Below, in pieces: positions 62,201 to 64,000 of a DNA stretch of 64,000 bases. Numbering within the stretch: the first letter of the stretch is position 1; every line of letters begins with the position of its first letter. This DNA is from an uncultured Myxococcales bacterium (lineage in GTDB: Bacteria > Myxococcota_A > Polyangia > Polyangiales > Polyangiaceae), in NCBI GenBank assembly GCA_937949945.1, contig CALFEQ010000154.1, forward strand, positions 71,581-135,580, written 5' to 3'. Position numbers and translations under genes: made by a program. Below the pieces are notes generated by a model. The model was given only the letters and a program-made list of their open reading frames with translations, made no database searches and was not told the origin of the DNA.

Positions 62201-62311
62201 GGGTAGCGTCGCGATCTCCGAGCGAGCCGGGGCGATGCCGTCCAGCCGGCGCTCGAGACCGACCGTCAGCAGATGCTCGTAGATGCCCTCGGCGAGCGCC
62301 TTGCGCGTCAT
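59258..62311 (-). CDS. phospholipase-D-type nuclease fused to a DEAD/DEAH helicase, DUF3427-like C-terminus
   Basis: The 1017-residue protein has an N-terminal region with a PLD-type nuclease motif, RLHAKAWLF (H211, K213) followed by GSANLT, a superfamily 2 helicase (about 305-700) with Walker A ATGTGKT (338-344), DECH (432-435), the TAT motif LTATPERADG, FVDVLLLL, and motif VI QQLGRGLRLYEG. The last 280 residues resemble DUF3427 (GVTPQGGILKLPGN, RYLDSPGNGWSFFLF). This PLD-SF2-DUF3427 combination is common near restriction and defence genes and likely degrades or remodels DNA. It lies 80 bases after the secreted protein gene on the same strand. Confidence 0.9.
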   Translation of the reverse strand: MTRKALAEGIYEHLLTVGLERRLDGIAPARSEIATLPRADLPSRLARHLAGEIERALRDVGGVDEQLALAASILELLERAAPDTASGDARVAPPPRTLLSVHRTAAPLRPASPLSSTTLLTRARSEPALGSELSREIASAEGIDVLSAFITKGGIRAIWQELERAARREVRVRVLTTVFTGTTEIGAIDALARLPNVEVRISYDVRRTRLHAKAWLFRRSNGLSTAYVGSANLTATALGAGHEWMVKVSEADLPHVIEKFAGTFESLWNDDEFERYDPDSAECVARLRDALGAERASNNVAVLSALTPRPYPFQEEILDRLEAERSLRGHVRNLVVAATGTGKTVIAAFDYHRRAARLGVRPRLLFLAHRREILEQAQATFRHVLREPAFGELFVDGREPGEWEHVFASVQSAARSLPERVAPDHFRHVVIDECHHLPADSYQRLAKYLRPEVLVGLTATPERADGKSLLPDFDGRVAAELRLWHALERQLLVPFEYYGINDGTDLASVRWSRRGYAVDDLSRLYTGNDARVDLVVAELAKRVVDVRAIRGLAFCVSVEHAEFMARSLTARGVPAVAVHGKTDDEERASVRRRLERREVNVVCTCDLYNEGVDLPFVDVLLLLRPTESVTLFLQQLGRGLRLYEGKTSCLVLDFIGQHRAEFRFEPLYEALTGIPRARLRKAVEEGFPYLPSGSVLQLDPVVRERVLESLKRAVATGASLARDLRDLAASEPRITLRRFLEETGCDLDDVYDRADGWTTLRAAAGLLSDVDEQTKDLSRRLGWLRHVDEPQRLRSWRERPSDDDVYVRRLTMLAFQLEHRGVVREPRETLAWLESAPGIAQELRELAEVLEDRVPLANDVYPVAEWPLALHRHYTRREIVAAVGFVKPGEKGVTPQGGILKLPGNRELLLVTLDKSGSSFSPTTRYRDYAIRPSLFHWETQTAASVDRPSGRRYLDSPGNGWSFFLFVRTDPDAPYAFLGPVRFRSASGDRPIGITWELETPMPAALFDRFATLVQT

Positions 62312-62391
62312 CGGATCGAGCCGCTCTCCCCAAGATAGCGGTCATCGACCCGGGCGCGCGATGGGCTTGCGGAGGCTCGTCGCCGCGAACG

Positions 62392-63051
62392 TCAGCGGAT
62401 CTTGGTGACCTCGATCGACTGCAGCGAGAAGTTCGCCAGGCCCTTGAAGCCCTGGGGGTACTTGATCTTGGCGTCGAGCACCGCGCCCTTCGTGGTGAAG
62501 GTCAGGTCGCAAGGTTGGTAGGCCTGATAGCCCGGCGACTTCTTGATGTTGCAGGTCTGCGTCGTCCCGTTCGCCTCGGCGACCAGCGTCGCGTCGTCGG
62601 CGACGTTCGCGATCTGCAAGCGGATCCTGTAGGTCCCGGGAGGAGGAGCCACGGATCGATCGTGCCGAGCCGCGACCTCGACACCGATGGTGGACTGCTC
62701 GTCGACGACCGTGAAACCACCGACGACGGCGGGGCGCCAGATCGTGACGTCCATCTGCGCCGCGAGGCCGGACGAAAAGTAGACGTTGAAGCCCCTGCCC
62801 ATCCCGAAGACGTTGATCTCGGCCTTGGGTACGCCTCCGGCGAGCGTCGCAGGCCCCGGCGTCGGTCCAGAGCTGGGAGAGGTCGACTCCCGGTCCTTGA
62901 CGGTGGCCGTCCCGCTCGGCACCGGACGAGGCTCGGGAGAGCCCTCTCGACCCTTCACGGTGGCGGTCTGCGCGAGCGCGATTCCCGCGCTTCCGAGCAT
63001 CGCGAGGACGATCAATGCGGTGAGCTTCTTGGTCGGCTTCGATCGGAGCAT
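62392..63051 (-). CDS. secreted protein upstream of the helicase
   Basis: The 219-residue protein has a Sec signal (LTALIVLAMLGSAGIALAQ) and a linker with two TATVK words. The main domain (about 75-215) shows strands EINVFGMGRGFNVYFSSG, MDVTIWRPAVVGGFTVV, TYRIRLQIANVA and TFTTKGAVLDAKIK with two Cys (TCNIKK, PCDLTF). AAGGA lies before ATG 63051, favouring it over the upstream start at 63129. Two copies of the 15-base motif lie 108-153 bases upstream, between this gene and the divergent WYL-type gene. A secreted protein beside a helicase is unusual; role unknown. Confidence 0.7.
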   Translation of the reverse strand: MLRSKPTKKLTALIVLAMLGSAGIALAQTATVKGREGSPEPRPVPSGTATVKDRESTSPSSGPTPGPATLAGGVPKAEINVFGMGRGFNVYFSSGLAAQMDVTIWRPAVVGGFTVVDEQSTIGVEVAARHDRSVAPPPGTYRIRLQIANVADDATLVAEANGTTQTCNIKKSPGYQAYQPCDLTFTTKGAVLDAKIKYPQGFKGLANFSLQSIEVTKIR

Positions 63052-63158
63052 CGGTCCTTTTCCTTCGAACGTCACCGCCGCCTTCAGCAGCTCGCGTGCC
63101 AGATGGCCCGCGACTATATCTTTCGGCATATCGCCGACTTGGCGTCGGAAGGACGGCC

Positions 63159-63173
63159 GCGAAATTTCGTGAG
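63159..63173 (+). promoter_or_regulatory. 15-base shared motif, copy C
   Basis: GCGAAATTTCGTGAG, with the perfect palindrome CGAAATTTCG at its centre. It lies in the divergent gap between the secreted protein (62392) and the WYL-type gene, so it could be an operator for either. 18 bases around it match copy B with one difference. Confidence 0.6.
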
Positions 63174-63189
63174 TCGCGAAGACTCGAAC

Positions 63190-63204
63190 GCAAAATTTCG
63201 TGGC
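63190..63204 (+). promoter_or_regulatory. 15-base shared motif, copy D
   Basis: GCAAAATTTCGTGGC, 31 bases after copy C in the same orientation (start to start), about three helical turns apart, which suits cooperative binding of a dimer. Confidence 0.55.
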
Positions 63205-63332
63205 GCCGGTTCACAGACGACGCAGACGCGCCCCTCGCGTCTTCGTCTGTCCCTAGGCAAGATGCGGGGTTTGCATGGCAGCGAAGAAGGCACGCGGCCC
63301 GACCGCGCGGCGACTACACGCAAGCCGAGCGC

Positions 63333-64000
63333 GTGATCCGTGTCTACGAGCGCCTCCAGCGCGGCGAGGCACTGCGACCGCGCACGGCCGCTGAAGCGCT
63401 GGGCGTGAATGTCCGGACGTTCCAGCGCGACCTCAACGTGCTACGTTCGCGACTGCCGCCCGGCGCGATCGTTCAAAGAAGTGTCCGAAGACGGCGTCCG
63501 CTACTAACGCTCGCGAGCAGCGCGCGCGGCTGGAAGGTCGAGCCAGGGCAGGACCTCGCCGTTTTCCTCGAGGCGCAGCTCACGAGGTTCTTGTCCGGAC
63601 CCGAGCTGTCGATGGACATCGGCCCGTTCCTCTCGCAGCTCGAAGCCTCGATGCGCCCGCGCGACAAGCAGCGACTGCGCGAGTGGGATCGGCGCGTCGT
63701 GATCGTAGCGCCCGGGCAGCTCGACTACCGCGCGAGACGGGATCTCCAGCGGAACCTCGCACGCCTGTTGCGGGTGATGTACCGGCGCCTCCAGGTACGC
63801 CTGCGCTACCTCTCGCACCGGCGCGCGCGAGAGGGCGCCCAGCCCCGCGAGCTCTTGGTGAACACTCTCGGCATCGTGCACCAACAAGCGGGCCTCTACT
63901 TCATCGTCGATGTCGTCGACGGCGATCTCGAGCCCGATCGACAGCGCCGCCTCCTCCTCGCGCTCGACCGCATGATGGACGTCGTCGAGATCGAAGCGCC
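63333..64000 (+). CDS. WYL-domain transcriptional regulator, 3' end outside window
   Basis: The frame runs from GTG 63333 to the window edge without a stop (222 residues shown). It has a helix-turn-helix (RPRTAAEALGVNVRTFQRDL, about residues 14-33) and the start of a WYL domain (RLQVRLRYLSHRRAREGAQP, then LGIVHQQAGLYFIVDVVDG, where the WYL word is YFI). WYL proteins sense nucleic-acid or nucleotide ligands and many repress phage-defence loci. The natural family start (an ATG at 63275 encoding MAAKKARGPTARR) is in another frame; see findings. It is divergent from the 62392 gene. Confidence 0.75.
   Translation, partial: MIRVYERLQRGEALRPRTAAEALGVNVRTFQRDLNVLRSRLPPGAIVQRSVRRRRPLLTLASSARGWKVEPGQDLAVFLEAQLTRFLSGPELSMDIGPFLSQLEASMRPRDKQRLREWDRRVVIVAPGQLDYRARRDLQRNLARLLRVMYRRLQVRLRYLSHRRAREGAQPRELLVNTLGIVHQQAGLYFIVDVVDGDLEPDRQRRLLLALDRMMDVVEIEA

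Overview
The window is GC-rich chromosomal DNA of a Myxococcota-like bacterium, most probably a Polyangia-type soil myxobacterium. This is inferred from gene content: many lipoproteins with Asp/Ala/Gly-rich mature N-termini, DUF1501/DUF1552/DUF1592 proteins, choice-of-anchor-D and GH25 secreted proteins, DUF4388 and Roadblock/LC7 signalling domains, and NtrC-type regulators paired with PAS kinases. There is no rRNA, tRNA, CRISPR array or insertion sequence that I could support. About 52 genes are called.

Layout. 1-5 kb: the end of a DUF1501 gene, a lipoprotein, and a PAS histidine kinase / sigma-54 response-regulator pair. 5-10 kb: a CBS-pair protein, a site-2 protease with CBS domains and a P-type cation ATPase. 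10-16 kb: small lipoprotein, choice-of-anchor-D lipoprotein, GH25 lysozyme, and a YbdK-type carboxylate-amine ligase coupled to an M20 amidohydrolase. 15.97-16.33 kb is a non-coding degenerate repeat block. 16-25 kb: pectin-acetylesterase-like lipoprotein, DUF4334 protein, an ECF42-type sigma factor with its YCII protein, a MepA-like endopeptidase, and an ECF41-type sigma factor divergent from an ABM protein with mirror-image ECF promoters between them. 25-29 kb: DUF1592-DUF1552-Cys-rich lipoprotein operon. 29-34 kb: FAD monooxygenase/LysR pair, mmsA and a lipoprotein. 34-40 kb: a DNA polymerase I homologue with eroded active sites, an aldo/keto reductase and a di-cytochrome-c/rhodanese lipoprotein. 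40-48 kb: a secreted protein with no basic residues after position 27, a double-YCII protein, a large Upf1-like helicase and a secreted protein.

The last third is the most unusual part. At 48.1-52.7 kb six tightly packed, partly overlapping plus-strand genes encode a histidine kinase, a Roadblock protein, an ODP-type metallo-beta-lactamase-fold protein, a DUF4388 response regulator, an OmpA-like protein and a membrane-anchored Roadblock-like protein; this looks like one signalling module. Converging on it is a minus-strand block (63.05 to 52.77 kb). It contains a secreted protein, a PLD-nuclease/DEAD helicase with a DUF3427-like end, a Gly/Ser-linker lipoprotein and a three-gene set with 4-base start/stop overlaps: a histone-H1-like winged-helix protein, an AAA ATPase and a Cas4-like nuclease fused to a HerA-type ATPase. 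A WYL-type regulator, cut by the window end, diverges from this block. Four copies of a 15-base motif lie upstream of two block genes. I infer a DNA-processing, possibly phage-defence, locus; the function is not proven by the sequence.

Start codons were chosen from Shine-Dalgarno-like sequences, overlaps and family starts. Homology statements rest on motif recognition by eye, not on searches.
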